A stretch of DNA of 64,000 bases from Bradysia coprophila (lineage: Eukaryota > Arthropoda > Insecta > Diptera > Sciaridae), in NCBI RefSeq assembly GCF_014529535.1, contig NW_023503746.1:1-64000 (forward strand). Direction: 5' to 3'. Shown here in pieces: positions 22,530 through 35,013 of the stretch (positions are counted from its first letter, which is position 1; each line of letters opens with the position of its first letter). The notes under the pieces are model-generated. The model saw only the letters and a program-made list of their open reading frames with translations, did no database searches and was not told the origin of the DNA. The position numbers were made by a program, and so were the translations under genes.

Positions 22530-22849
22530 ACTAAAATAAAAAGTTGAAAAGTAGAGTTGTCGTGTGAATTTTGTTGAACCGAGGCGAGGCCGAGGTCAAC
22601 AAAAAACGAAAACGAGACTTTTCAACTTTTTATCCCGAGTTATGTAATGGAATTTACATGCTACATGCGTCGAAAACAGTACTTTTCATGTGTCAAGCAC
22701 TACTTTCGACGCTATCAGCATGTAAAATTCATTGCATAAATAACTCGGTATAAAAATGAAAAGTCTCGTTTTCGTGTGTTTATTGACCTCGGCTACGCCT
22801 TGGATCAACAAAATTCACATGAATTTTCATCTTTTTATCCCTAGTTTTG
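22530..22849. repeat. Inverted-repeat element
   Basis: Arms share GAATTTTGTTGA, GAAAACGAGACTTTTCA and TCCCGAGTTATG(T/C)A motifs in opposite orientation around a centre near 22690. A related half-copy lies at 60006-60200, so this is a dispersed foldback family. Confidence 0.7.
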
Positions 22850-23710
22850 TAAAATAATATCACATGCTTTTGAAATCTAAACCAAATTTCTTGTTTTCCT
22901 TAGGTGTGTAATAAGCAAGGTAATAAGCCACTTTCGACCCTAGGGAAAACAAAAGCATGTAAAAAATTGTAACTGTCGAAGGATTGCAACTATCTGAACG
23001 TTGCAAATCATCGAAGAGCTCTGTAGCTGTTGGCCAGTAACTCTCGATAAAATGGAAATTTTACGAAGGTGGAAACGCCTATTATTGGTAAATTCATAAA
23101 TATCGAATTTACTGACATTTTACGAAACTCTACTGAATTTACCGGTAAAATTCGATAATCTTTCAGTAAATTTCGGTAAACAAATTTACCAATAATGGGC
23201 CCTGAGCGACATAGTCGGTCTTGGCCATCGAAAAGCCGACATACACGTCTGCACGGCTATTAGTATATTCACGGACGGGGTGGCTCATATGTTACGTACT
23301 TGCCTTCCACCAAAATGATCTAAGGTCGAATCCAATGTCACACAATTTCACATTGAATTTTTCTAGCGATTATATCGCATTGGTAACGTCCTAAAATTCA
23401 CTCAATTGAGTGCATATGCACTAGCAACAACGACTTTGAAATATAGTTTCACTAATGACGTCTCGAAGTTATTGGATTTCACATACCAGTTGAAGTACAC
23501 TTCAATACACATACCCATGAAGATGACCTAAGACGGAGTTTGAATCTAGGTCACTTTCATATATCGCTAGTTTAATTAAAATTAATGCCCAGAAAATAAT
23601 TATCATGATTAAAATCACTCTGCCAGTAGTGAAATAAATAGGACCGACTCAATTTGACCGATTTAGTTGAGTCTTAGTTATCGTTCGTTACTCTTACTAT
23701 CAGGAAAATT
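22850..23710. other. Spacer upstream of lipocalin gene
   Basis: The interval contains a small inverted repeat, TATTATTGGTAAATT facing AATTTACCAATAAT (about 23074-23200). No gene is supported, and I see no TATA box directly upstream of 23714. Confidence 0.5.
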
Positions 23711-23713
23711 TAA

Positions 23714-24368
23714 ATGTCGTTTTCGTACTCGGTATTTGTGTGGGCATTTGCTATAGCGATTCTATCAACCGATGCCAATACTATAGAAAAACCGAGAACA
23801 TCATGTCGCGAACCGGTTATTTTTCAAAATTTTAATTTGACTCGCGTCTTGGGACAGTGGTATATGTACTCTCATCATAATCATCACTTTGAACGTGGAT
23901 GTGACTGTTTTACATCAGAAGCGGTAGAAACAGAACCGAACATACTGCAATTATCAAATTGTTGCCAATTGTCAACAGTAACCAATGAGACACAAACGTG
24001 TAACGTTGGCGTCACTGGTGCGAGACTTCCGAACCCCGAGAAAAAAGAAGCATTTTTCTTGTTCACGAGAGCTGGAGGTAGTTTCGAATCACTTTTTATT
24101 TTCTACTGAAAAAACTGAACTGAAATGTATCGTTATAACAGTATCAGTCGAATCACAGCTCTGGATCATCGACACCGATTATGACAACTACTTGATTGTA
24201 AATGGATGTGACCACGCAAGTGATGCCGAAGAGCATGAACTTTTCTGGATTTACTCAAGAGATAAAGAAATCGATAGTACGGAGATGAAAATAATTAACG
24301 ACGTACTGAAGGCCCACAACTTTGAAAGGAGCAAAATCATCAGGCACAGACATGAAGCAGATATGTAA
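23714..24368 (+). CDS. Secreted lipocalin (apolipoprotein D-like), 2 exons
   Basis: CDS join(23714..24077, 24142..24368), 196 residues. The single GT-AG intron of 64 bp restores one frame. Residues 1-21 are a signal peptide. The first lipocalin motif region reads NFNLTRVLGQWYMYS (the G-x-W core is GQW), with paired cysteines downstream. After the intron comes LWIIDTDYDNYLIVNGC, the second lipocalin motif (T-D-Y-x-N-Y-x-x-x-x-x-C). It is followed by HELFWIYSRDKEIDS, the third (with the conserved Arg). Lipocalins are small beta-barrel carriers of hydrophobic ligands secreted into haemolymph, gut or saliva; the ligand cannot be told from sequence. The length and motif spacing match the insect apolipoprotein D type. 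An AATAAA occurs near 24571. Confidence 0.88.
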
Positions 24369-24369
24369 A

Positions 24370-25789
24370 TTATCGACAACATTGCGTCGGATTTGAGTCT
24401 GTCGATTAATTATTTTTTTCAATCCAAAATTTAGCTGCAGGTCAAGAAGACCACAAAGGGGAAACGAACATGGTCAGAGCAATGATGGTCAAGGTCATGG
24501 CAATAGTAGTGATGATAGCAATGATGATAGTCAAGATAATTGATGTTTGTCACTCAAATACCTTGACTCAATAAATTCTAAAAGTGAACTTTATTCATGT
24601 CGTGCCGGGACATACACCAAATAAATCCTAAGACAAAATGTAGAATTTAATTGGTCGTAGCCTTACGAATCGAACAAGACTTCCAGGTATGAAATGGGAT
24701 CTATTTACAGAACTATTCGGAAACTTTCATGACTGAAAATTGGGGCTGTGCATATATTACGTCACAGTCACACTCAGAATTTTTGTTAAATTTGATTTTC
24801 CACTATCGTGTTGCACAGAGTTGAACGACGTTTATTAGATCCTCACGATAAGCCACCACTGGAATAAGTTCGCTTTCCAGGTAAAATAAGGTTTTTGTCG
24901 ATTACAATTCGAAATAGTATAAGTACAAGATTTCACGTCAATCGTTAAAATATTTAGATCAGCAGACGTTAATCAATCAAAGTTTGAAGCCGAAATAGAG
25001 CAGAATTTGGTTTATGCACTAATTAGACTTGGATCGACACTCCAACAATAAAAGGCTATCATATTTGAACTGTAAGCGAAACGTAACTTGATCACTCCAG
25101 GAACGTAAGACAACTCGCCGTTTGCTGCTCCTTGCGATCTCTTTATAATATCGCAGAAAGAAACGTAACCAGTTTTGTGGAGCGTTATTAAAACTTCCAA
25201 TTTCTTCAGCCGGTAGATTTAATTCGGATTTGTTTTCGGAATAATTCAGTAAACAAACACAAATCTTCAAAATGATTCTTAAGGGTCTTGTGAGTTAAGT
25301 CGTTAAGTCGGAGCAGCCACGAAATCTAAGCTGTCTGCAGAACAGGTGTCCAAAAGGATGAAAAGCCATGTATGGTTAATGGAAAAGATTATTTTCCACC
25401 CGCTGAATATTTGCAGGTCAGCCAAATAATAAATCTTATTTCTGGAATAAAAAAGCAAAATTACGAACCTCGAGAAAATATGCCATCCTGAAGACGATGG
25501 CACTGTACTCGAAGTTTTTTTTTGATTTTCAGCTAGATTCAGAATAAGAAGACTTTTGTAGCTGATTTACTGATGATCTTGCTTCATAAATTTTTGAATA
25601 TTTTTGATTACTTCTCCACTTCTTTAAATTTTAAACTCACAGTAAGTTTTCTTTAGCTAATAATGTCGCAAAAAGTAAAAAATGATGGAAATCCATACAC
25701 GGAAAAATGATCCGTCTTCAGGGCAGGTTATGGTCATATACGTCGTCAAATAGATTCCCTCTGGGTAAGGGAAGAGTTTTTTAACTCTG
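24370..25789. other. Gene-poor interval
   Basis: After the lipocalin 3' end there are short minus-strand frames at 25012-25503 with no recognisable motif. Nothing here can be supported as a gene. Confidence 0.45.
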
Positions 25790-26204
25790 TTAAGAGGCAC
25801 CGGTACTTAGCTAAAATTGTAGCCTACATTTGTTTGCCCCATATTTCATTTTTGATGATATCTTTCCATCAGAATCCTTTTTCAAAAATGTACGACCGTA
25901 ATTCCGACCACGATGTGTTAGCTTTAAATAAAAATTAGTTTTGGTTGTAGTCGTTTGACCAACTTTGAGAAACGTGAGCAGTTTAACGAAATTTGCAAAA
26001 ACTGCTCACATTTGTAAGAGCCGGTCAAACTGCTGCAACCGAATGTATTTTCTGTTGAAAGCTACCACATTCGTGATCGGAATTGCGGTCGTACATTTTT
26101 CAAAAAGGATTCTGATGGAAAGATATCATCAAAAGTAAACTAAAATCCAGTATTTAAAAATCGCCCAAATGTATGCTTTTCAGTGAAGCACCGATGCCTC
26201 TTAA
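25790..26204. mobile_element. MITE with TTAA-bounded inverted repeats
   Basis: The left end TTAAGAGGCACCGGTAC faces GCACCGATGCCTCTTAA on the right. The arms share GGAAAGATATCATC, ATCCTTTTTCAAAAATGTAC and the AAATTGTAGCCTACATTTG motif. The TTAA at both borders fits a piggyBac- or Kolobok-like target. The copy at 27231 belongs to the same family. Confidence 0.75.
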
Positions 26205-27120
26205 GAGATTTGCTTTTCTAGTAAGCGTTATCCGTGGTTAGTTTAATTTTGTTAGGCATTTCAGGTACAGAAGAAGAAAGAAGTAAAGCATTCTTTGAAG
26301 TGATTAAACCCTCAACATTCTTCTGATGAGAATGTTGAGTGAATTTAAAATATTTAGACTGTATGATTTATGATGGGTAGTTGCAGTGCGTTTGGTGGCG
26401 TGGCTGTACGATCACTTGCATCGAAATGTTGGAGTGGATTCTGTGTAGATCAATCGTTGCGTCCTTTAACAGGACGTTTGGGATCACTGAAAATATCCCC
26501 ACCTGAAATGCCTATAAATAAGGAGCTAAATTTAGAGATAAACAAAACAACAAACAGAGCTTTTGCTCTTCCCTACCCACTCATGGTTCACGTTGAGTGA
26601 ATTTAACGAAGATAACAGAGCTGTTTCGACCTCGGGACTCAGTGGCGGTCTGAGACTAGCGTGATCTAGCCATCATCAGTTGTTTCCACGGATCCCTTCC
26701 CAAGACAGCAGTAAAACTTTCAAATGAACTTGTGTTCGAAAGTTTACAATGAAAACACTTTACATCTCTTGATGGAAATTTTGGACATAAACAGAAAGCT
26801 ACTTTGAAGAATCCCCTAGCGTAGCAAAACACAGCAGTAAAAATTCAGTCAACACTGGAGCAACAAGCAGAAAAACAAATGACCAAAAAATTTTCACGTT
26901 TCACTTACAATCACCAAACCTGAACGTCTCCACTTTCTTTCAGGCAGGATAGGATAGGAAAAACATAGTTAAAACCTCAGCTAAATTCTTTTAGACAGGA
27001 TAGGAAGATATCGTAAAACCAAACGTTATTGACGCAGCACGATTTCGTCACATGATGGAGTTCCATCCAAACGATTGTTTCAGTTAGTGAAACACTGTAG
27101 CACCAAATGTGTTTGGAGAA
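26205..27120. other. Spacer between MITEs
   Basis: A 76-residue open frame at 26370-26600 starts with a good ATG but shows no domain, and I do not call it a gene. No other feature was recognised. Confidence 0.4.
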
Positions 27121-27222
27121 GCGTAGTAATGTAGAAAACAGTCTTCAGATGTCGAGGTAATGTTGAAAATAGTCTTCAGATGTTGAGGTAACGTTGAAAA
27201 ATCTTTAGATGTTGAGGTAATG
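27121..27222. repeat. Tandem repeat, about 33-bp unit
   Basis: Three diverged copies of a unit containing GTCTTCAGATGTTGAGGTAA, directly preceding a MITE. Confidence 0.75.
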
Positions 27223-27230
27223 GTAAATTG

Positions 27231-27637
27231 TTAAGACGAATCTAAAATTCATGGCTAAATTGTTGCCTACATTTCGGGGTAAAATTATTATTATTTTGAT
27301 AATAATTTTGGACTAGCATCCTTTTACGAAAAAGTACGACCATCGTTTGGTGTTAAAATGTGTTAGTTTTCAGCAAAAATTAAAAAGTTTGTGGTGATGT
27401 AACCTCAGTTCCAGAAAACTCAAAATTTACCGAAATTTACACATATTTTGAATTTTCTCGGATTTAGGTTACATCACCACAAACATTTTAATTTTTGCTG
27501 AAAACTAACACATTTTAACACCAAACGATGGTCGTACTTTTTCGAAAAAGGATGCGAGTCCAAAATTATAATCAAAATAATAATAATTTTGCTCCGAAAT
27601 GTAGGCAACAATTTAGCTATGTGTAGATTCGTCTTAA
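27231..27637. mobile_element. MITE with TTAA-bounded inverted repeats, second copy
   Basis: TTAAGACGAATCTAAAATTC (left) and GATTCGTCTTAA (right) frame arms of about 190 bp. The arms share GGCTAAATTGTTGCCTACAT and GTACGACCATCGTTTGGTG. A partial relative lies at about 27820-28020. Confidence 0.8.
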
Positions 27638-28330
27638 TGTGGTCTTTAGATATTCGATTAAAGTACTACTTTATTTTTTTCTATTACCCCTGGTAGGTGC
27701 TTTGACGTAACCCAAATACGATGAATTTGTGTGCATAGTGTCTACCGCATTCACTTGAAATGTGCCGAATCCTGACATTTTGCTAAACCCTAAATGTCAG
27801 TCCTTCCAAGTGAGGACACTAGCCTACATTTAGGAGAAATCAATTAAGCACCTACCTTTCCTTACGAAACATACTTCGAGGCGTGGCTAGGAAGCATACA
27901 TTTGGGCGTTTTTTAAATCCTGGATTTTAGTTTACTTTTGATGATATCTTTATCAAAACCCAAATACGAGACCAAATACGAAACACGCAAATGTAGGCTA
28001 CAATTTTAGCTTACCGGTGTCGGTGGTGCAGACTGCACGTATTATTGGCTGGAGAAGGCTGTTAGTGAGGTCTCTAAAACGAACAAATCAAATCAAAACA
28101 CCTTTGCTTGGGAGTTAGTCAGTAGCCTAACGGACAGTTCTACCATTCCAATCAAGTTTACTGCTCTGTTAAGGATATCAATTTTACCTCCGAAATAACT
28201 TTTTGCAATAGTACAAATCGAGTGATTTTGATCATTACTTCCTAAAATTCTATACGAAGTAAAGAAATTTCTGAAGAAATATGCCCTTCTTGTCAGACGA
28301 ATTAAAACAGAAAGGACGGTAGTCTGCACA
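27638..28330. other. Degenerate repeat fragments
   Basis: The segment contains a lone terminus CTATTACCCCTGGTAGGTGC (27681), resembling the ends of the MITE family at 45456. It also holds an inverted partial match near 27846 and a fragment of the TTAA-MITE family. No gene is supported. Confidence 0.5.
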
Positions 28331-28401
28331 AGAAATTTTTATTTGAAAATTATCGATAAAATTTGGTAAAAAGACATTAAGTTATTCCACTTAACCCAAT
28401 C

Positions 28402-30949
28402 TCACGGCGCTGGAATGTCTATTTTTAAAGTCCAGGCCAGATTCAAACCTCTTTTGTCCAACTGAGCCTTGTTGGGGAAGGTAATAATCACCGAATTGCT
28501 GGTCGTTTCCCACTATAAAAATCGAAGAAATTATCATCTCAACGTTCTTTCAATTAAAAACTCATACCTCCAACGCATGAGGATATCCCAACAAACTAAT
28601 CACTGTGCTTTCATCTGTACTACCAAACAGCGAAAATAATTCCACATTCTCTGTATCAAATGGATATTCCAACACAATCGCATACACGTTCATCCTCTGA
28701 GCCCCTGGTGTGGAGGTTGACGTGTACCAGACATCGGGTGTTCTTGTATCATTTTGATAAATCCAAGGCTGCGACTGGTAGATCGCTTGACCATTCACAG
28801 ACAGCCATTTTCCCATGTCTCGTAGTCGTTCGGCAAATATTGGTTGAATGATACCCTGTTGTGGGGTATGGTTAATATGGAAACGGTAGTCAAGAATCGT
28901 ATATTTTATTACCGTCTTGTCCGGTCCAACATTAACGAGAATATTTCCTCCGCAGCTGACTGTTATCACAAGCACTACATGACAAAAAGTGTGATTAGCT
29001 CAAGCGACTAGACTAGATTTTATCTATATGGTTTCTTACGATCAATCAACTCTTCGGACGTTAAGAAATCCTCCAATTTTGCATTGTTTCTGTGTCCCCA
29101 ACTACGCTTATCTAAGGTCATTGCATTCTCCCATTTATGAGGTTGCAAAACACCTGCACATTCAATTAATGTAAAGCTCATTGATAAATCATTTCATTTG
29201 TGTATTCACCTGGATTGAAACGATCTTGACAGGTGAAAAAACCGCCATGATTACACAGCGTCTCATGACCCCATCTATCATTGGAAACAACCGTGTCCGC
29301 AACTGGACTGTCGTTATACAACCTAAAGAACGTACATAGGTTATTGCTTTTGCTTCGCGAATTATAAAGGTCAGGGTCTATTTGAAAGAATTGAAAGATT
29401 CCGAAGATTTTGCTTCATTTTTTAGTTCGCTTTTAGCTGATATCAATCCTCTAAAATAAGCCCTGATGTAGGCCACATACCAAGCAAGAAAATCGGTAGA
29501 ATTCCAATATTTGTAAGAGGCTTCCCATTCTCCATCCGACCATATCACTTCCGGTTTGTAGGTCATTACCAGCTCTTTTAATTCCGGCAAGATCTTTAAT
29601 CAAAATTTAGATGAGCTGAGTACGAGTAAATGTCGCCGAACAATCACTTCTCCCGTTCAATTACCTTCTTTTCCACGAATTCATTTTGTGCGAAGTCACT
29701 ACTTCTGTCGCTAATATACATCGGATTGTACCATTCAAACAAACTATGATATAGACCGAACCTCAAACGATTATCTGCTCGAACAGCTTCAGCAAGCTCG
29801 GCTGTAATTTTTTGTTGTTGTTGTTACAATGACATCTCTGACAAAAATTTAATTGCAAATTTACTCACAGATAACATCCCTGTGCAGACCAATATCGACA
29901 GAGTTCCAACTGAACGAGTATCGTGAAGGCCACAAGGCATAACCATCGTCTGTAATCAACATTGAACGTAAACAACGTTTACTTTTAATATTTTCTCACA
30001 CGGCAAGCATACCATCAGCAGCACATCGAGACGATTACTTCTTTTAATTTTGTTTTTTCAACTCATTTGTACAAAATCTTGTACTTCATTAGTGTTAACA
30101 TTTTCATATTTTGCTAGGTAGGTCGAAATTTGTCATTGCTCTTCGATCAATTTTGTCTTCACTGTCGATGACAGATGGTATGGCCGTATGAAAAAGGTCA
30201 AGCACCTAGTGATTGTATGTTTACTTACGATGTTTACTTGTTAGAACGACATATTTGGCTCCACTTTGAGCAAACAATTCCGCCCATTCAGTTGCATTGA
30301 AATGTTCACCCTATTCACAATTGAAAACTTTAAATGAATCGATTTGCTTGGCAACAATTTAAAAAATGTAAAATAAGCGAACATGGGGTTACTCTTTATC
30401 TGACCGTATCGGTGTTCTCAGTCATTATTGTGTAAGTGTCTGTATACTCACGTTCTACATCATTATATTATAAGGATCACACCCACTTTAACACATAGCA
30501 ACATCTGCTGAAGACTTAACACAACTGGAAGATTAAAAGGCTTAAAGGCTTACCGTGAAATCCCTAGCGAACTCTTGATAGGTAAAGCCAGGTTTGTAGT
30601 TATCCCGCATAAAATCAATGTAACTGGAAGAGTTGATGGTTCTCCAATTCGTCCAGAACCATTCAGATCCGAATGAAGGAACCGCATAAACACCCCAATG
30701 AATAAAAATTCCTACCTTCGCCTGGTCGTACCTACATGAACACAACATATTGCTTATAACAGCATTGGGGAAAACGGATTTGTTTATTTACCATTCTGGT
30801 AATACTCTGGCGTCCAGACTTTCCCAATTCGGTTCGAATCGTTGTTCCTTCACAAATTTGTGTCTTTCGACAATTTGTTTAGTTGACGTACATTGAATTG
30901 ACGTCGTAATGAGTAATACAGCAGACACAATTAGATTTATGTTGTTCAT
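28402..30949 (-). CDS. Fuca: Alpha-L-fucosidase (GH29), 10 exons
   Basis: CDS is the complement of join(28402..28512, 28568..28974, 29040..29153, 29210..29322, 29481..29593, 29665..29801, 29869..29949, 30229..30310, 30554..30731, 30792..30949), 497 residues, normal for the family. All nine introns are GT-AG with matching phases. Residues 1-20 are a signal peptide. The GH29 catalytic domain starts with [20 protein letters not shown]. It continues through [16 protein letters not shown] and carries the nucleophile Asp232 in [13 protein letters not shown] and [13 protein letters not shown] are conserved pocket motifs. The C-terminal part, from about residue 370, is a beta-sandwich region. The enzyme removes alpha-L-fucose from glycoproteins and glycolipids, in lysosomes or secreted in the gut. 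No stop or frameshift is present, so it is probably active. A likely polyadenylation signal (AATAAA on the minus strand) lies at 28338-28343. Confidence 0.96.
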
Positions 30950-32250
30950 GTTGAACTAAATAAACGAAACTGAATCGTGTTTGTGTTTGCTTAATGTTTA
31001 GTTTGTACGTTTGCTTTCCTTTTGAGACGATCAACTGGTGTGCAGTGTATATGTGTTATCTTTCAGTTGTCGTTATCGTTCAGTTAATAGAACACGATTT
31101 ATTATAATTCCATGATCTCTTCATTTATAGCTTTTATTTACCACACTGACTGGACTGTGTTGTCGCGACAAAGTCAATTTAATTGGACAAATAAAGGCAA
31201 AGCACAAACACAAAAAAAAAAAAACAATCAAAGCGTAAAACACTGGTGGATTGAATGTATTTTTTGAATGGATTGGGAACGTCTCCTTGCCTTAGCAAGG
31301 GAATGAAGATTTTTTTGTAACTTTTTGACCTAAGTTTGATGTTGAACAACATACACAAACAACAAAGGAACAGTCCTACGTCGGCAAAGTGTTTGGCCTA
31401 AATATTGGTATTTCAGTACAAACGAAACGAACACCGTGCAATGTTAGACTGATTTGTTACGGAACTGGAGATCGGTTATTTACTACGCAAACTACCGTGC
31501 AGTAACGGTATCAAACTTGTTTTAGGTCATATTGTCCGATTCTACTGAGACAATGAAATAGATATGACTAATGAACTTTCTTATAGTTCACTTATTAATA
31601 GATTATTGAACCAGTCCACTAAATGCGTTATTAAACGGATGTTTTTATCTACACAAGAATACAATACAAACCAAAATTTTATTCCGAGGGGATGACGAGA
31701 TTCTGTAAAAATATTCCAATTGTTTTTGAAGTTACAACATTCAACCAAGCCAAGCACTAGATCCCAGAGTTTGAGATGCGAAAAACTCTAGCTGAGTATT
31801 CCTTGTTTAAAAAATTGACAGGCGAGTCGTCACGACTTGAACGATTTGACGACGTTTCTGTCCCAATTTTTCTGAATTGCTGGTTTTAGTGAAACAGAGG
31901 ATTCCGCCGTCTCTAATTGGAAGACTGCAAATTTGCCATTTCTTTTCATTGAACTCTGATGTTTGTTATTGATGATGACACGTTTCTTTGAAATCTCAAA
32001 TTGAGAAACTATTTCCGGATACATCCACGAACGTCACTAAGTTCGTGCTATGTAATTCAATTTCGACATCCCAAAGCAGTTTTTCAAGAGGAAATATGCT
32101 ACATGAGATTTTAGAGTTTTGAGTCTTTCAATTGAGCGTTTTAAAACAATAAATTCATACAATGGATATCAATTTTTTTTTTATCAGTCAACAGGTGCGT
32201 GTTTGGCCTTCTAATTGAGTGATGTCAAAGTCAGCTTCGGTGCTTGACAG
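30950..32250. other. Fucosidase upstream region and spacer
   Basis: The fucosidase promoter must lie here. A TATAAAT on the minus strand near 31126-31132 is a possible TATA box, about 180 bases upstream of the start codon. The frame at 31830-32024 (minus) has no recognised domain. Confidence 0.4.
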
Positions 32251-32252
32251 TG

Positions 32253-32546
32253 CTATGGAAGAATATTTTCCTCATATGCGTTTTCAATCAGAGGAGCGCA
32301 AAATATCTCGCATTTTAATAGATTCACTGATAGACCCACTTTTGCACTTTTTTCGATTATGGTTTTGAAGTTTTCAAGTACAAGAGCAGGTTTATCTGAC
32401 ACACTATCTGGGTAAACGGCTGCGAAGTTTATATGAAAAATGCAACTTAACCACAAACTAAATTCTGAATTTTCAATAAAAATATTTTCTTTAAGTTGAT
32501 TTCTCACACTATCTGTAGTGAGTACGTTTATAAAATTTGGTGTCAC
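32253..32546 (-). pseudogene. Reverse-transcriptase fragment, decayed
   Basis: A 97-residue minus-strand frame reads VYPDSVSDKPALVLENFKTI and then GLSVNLLKCEIF. This matches the stretch just after the catalytic YxDD box of non-LTR-like reverse transcriptases (YLDD-x3-x-P-x-x-V-L-x-x-F, followed by G-L-x-x-N-x-x-K-C-E). The catalytic YxDD has changed to YPDS, so the enzyme would be inactive. Flanking sequence carries no further recognisable polymerase. Confidence 0.45.
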
Positions 32547-32549
32547 CCG

Positions 32550-33734
32550 TGGTTGTCTTAACCTGTTCTTTCAGAACTTTGAACATCTGGGCCTTTTCCA
32601 TAGGCCGAATGAAATGTCAAAAATGGCCGAATTTATGACCAATTTGTTGATTGTTTACAAAATATTTGAGTACATTCGATTCAAGGGTTCTGTTCCAATA
32701 CGTTTGCATCGGTCTCAAAATTAACGTAAAGTGATTTCTTTGCAAGCTACTTTCGTATTATCTGAGATATAAGCGTTGAAAAATTGGTTTCATTTACAGG
32801 AACTCCCATTTTTCTCATATTTTTTGGTGGTAACGGACACTCGTTTTCCATTGTCACTTTCAGTCAAGGGAACAAGGGTTGTTAAGGCTTTTAACTTTCT
32901 TTAATTTGTAGGTGAAACCTTCTTTATATCAATATCTTGTAAAAAGTTATTACATAACAAGATAGTAACGATTCATTTAGTTTCCTACTATCTTCTTCTG
33001 TAATGTCACCATACCGACCTACTACAAGTTAAAAGTATATGTGGGACCAGTTTTCTTTGTTGGTGGTGTACCAGCTGAAATATATAGTATTTGCTTTGCT
33101 TTGTCCACAATTAAAGTCTTATCTTTTTACGAAATTTCTTATTGACTCAAGAAATAAGTTTTCTTTGCAAATTTCGAAAGTGTGGTCTGAATAAAGTTTC
33201 TAGCAGGCAAACAAAATTAAGATGAGCTCTGCTAATATATGCTGTAAGACCCGTGCGAACCATTGTGTTTTCTGGTTTTCTCATACTAACTGTAGGGATT
33301 GTAGCTACGTACACATAGCGATGCAAAGGAAACCTAACCAAAATTTTCTTTGGTTTTTTACTGCAAAACTTGAGAGATGAACACAAGAAAAATTTGAATT
33401 AGGGCTCCTTCGCGTCGCTATAATGTAGCTAGAGTAAGTCCTTCACCGAAATTTTATTCGCTGAACATAATTTCTTCATTTTGTTTTCAAAGAGAAAAAT
33501 TAAAAAATCGTTCGACGCGCTACATCATCCTTCTAACATAGAACATTCGCCACAAAATGCAACAAAAAAGACAGCTGAAACGTTTTTCGTTCGGGTCTAA
33601 AAGCGACACATTCAAATCAAGGTTATCAAATACCCGTCAATGAAAGTCAACTCACAATGTCTATTTTATCAACCAGACAAAAAGATAGTACCAAACTCTG
33701 CATACCAGTTCTACGTGACGTTATATATGTCTAC
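32550..33734. other. Gene-poor interval
   Basis: No exon is supported. The minus-strand frame at 33147-33386 is unrecognised. Confidence 0.4.
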
Positions 33735-33985
33735 TGTCTAGATTCGTGTTATTTCTCGTGCTGCTAGTAGGGATCTTTAAAACAAATTATAAACGCTGTG
33801 ATTCTGACAAAAAAGCGTTGGCATTCACGGTTCAGAAAAACTTTTAGCACCTTCGGAGAGGTAGCGCCATCTGTTACCATTTCTCTGTTCAAAGGTGTTC
33901 GACCTGACCAGCAAACTAATGAATTTGTTGATCAAGTGAAAGGGATGAGAAAACACGACCACAGGATCACAGGATCTATGTAAAG
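33735..33985 (+). pseudogene. Decayed relative of the secreted protein gene at 35014
   Basis: The stretch at about 33742-33805 (CGTGTTATTTCTCGTGCTGC, then ACAAATTATAAACGCTGTGATTC) matches the signal-peptide region of the gene at 35014 with substitutions and small gaps, but without its ATG. Weaker similarity follows near 33850 (CCTTCGGAGAGGTAGC). The product would be broken. It probably results from a local tandem duplication. Confidence 0.4.
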
Positions 33986-33989
33986 AGTT

Positions 33990-34940
33990 TGCATGATACG
34001 ATACATCTTACCGGCAAAATTCACAATTTAGTCAGTTACTATGACAGTAGCGATAATTAGAACGTAAATTCTCTGCCGTGACAAAAAACGATTGAGTGAT
34101 AAATGAAAAACATGTTCTCACAGGTTACATGTATAAATATTTTCGTGATTACTCAAGAAATACATTTTTTCATAAACATGTCCGGATGTCTGCGCAAATG
34201 ACTTATATAGAGATATAAAATTCGACTCATAAGTACAGCCATTAAAAATCAATTTACCAAAACTTCCAAGAAAACACTCAAGATTGAAGCCTTTCGTAAA
34301 TTTTTAACTTATGACTTTTAGTAGACTTATAACGGTACAACAGATTGTACTTTCCTATTAAGTCTAATGTTTGTTGGTTGATTTCTCTACAGGAGCACAG
34401 ACGAAAGATCCTAGTGACTCGAAACTTGGCATACCGACTACTGTGGAAAAGTTCGGACGAACCAATACCCTATCTCGCAACCTAACTATATTTATTAAGA
34501 TGGTAAAATGCAACGTAGCCTTTGCATTTCACATGTGAAATTGGAATTAGTCAACAGTGCATGACTATCCAAAGAATGAGATGGTATTTTGACAACGTCA
34601 AAAAGAGTTGTTTTGCAAGAGAGAGTATTGAAAGAACTAGAGCACGCGAAACTGTTTTCACTTTCATGAGTTATTTAACGCGTAAGTTGTTTTTTGTCTG
34701 CGTACATCGTGAAGGGCAATTTATTTTCGACGCGTTTAAATATTTCAACATTATAATAATCCCGAGCAAGCCCGAGGGTGCTCCACTAGTGACTTTTATC
34801 GAATTCATATGTAAAACGTATTGCTATAAGTCATTTGTTAAATGAAACTTCTTTCTTATTTTCAAAGAACCAAAACCGCACATTGCAGAAACAGGTATCA
34901 CTTGACTATGACTAAGTCGATTGAGTCAACAAAAATTCTT
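33990..34940. other. Spacer upstream of secreted protein gene
   Basis: No gene is supported. The frame at 34522-34845 has no recognisable domain. A diverged copy of a dispersed repeat (CCAATACCCTATCTCGCAAC) lies near 34461. Confidence 0.4.
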
Positions 34941-34970
34941 TATAAAAGGGCAAATATAAGAATTCAGTTT
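34941..34970 (+). promoter_or_regulatory. TATA box plus initiator
   Basis: TATAAAAG at 34941-34948 is followed by an insect initiator-like TCAGTT at 34964-34969, about 25 bases downstream. This places the start of transcription some 48 bases before the ATG at 35014. It is typical of strongly expressed secreted-protein genes. Confidence 0.6.
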
Positions 34971-35013
34971 TGCAAACCAGTGTTGATAATTCAAGTGAAC
35001 GTTCTTACGTGCT

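Noticed and set aside
25012..25503. Overlapping minus-strand ORFs
   Set aside because: Three frames overlap without any recognisable motif, which points to chance.
26370..26600. ATG-initiated 76-residue ORF
   Set aside because: No domain, signal peptide or splice context; length is expected by chance.
31830..32024. Extension of the reverse-transcriptase relic
   Set aside because: The 64-residue frame carries no polymerase motif and is separated by stops.
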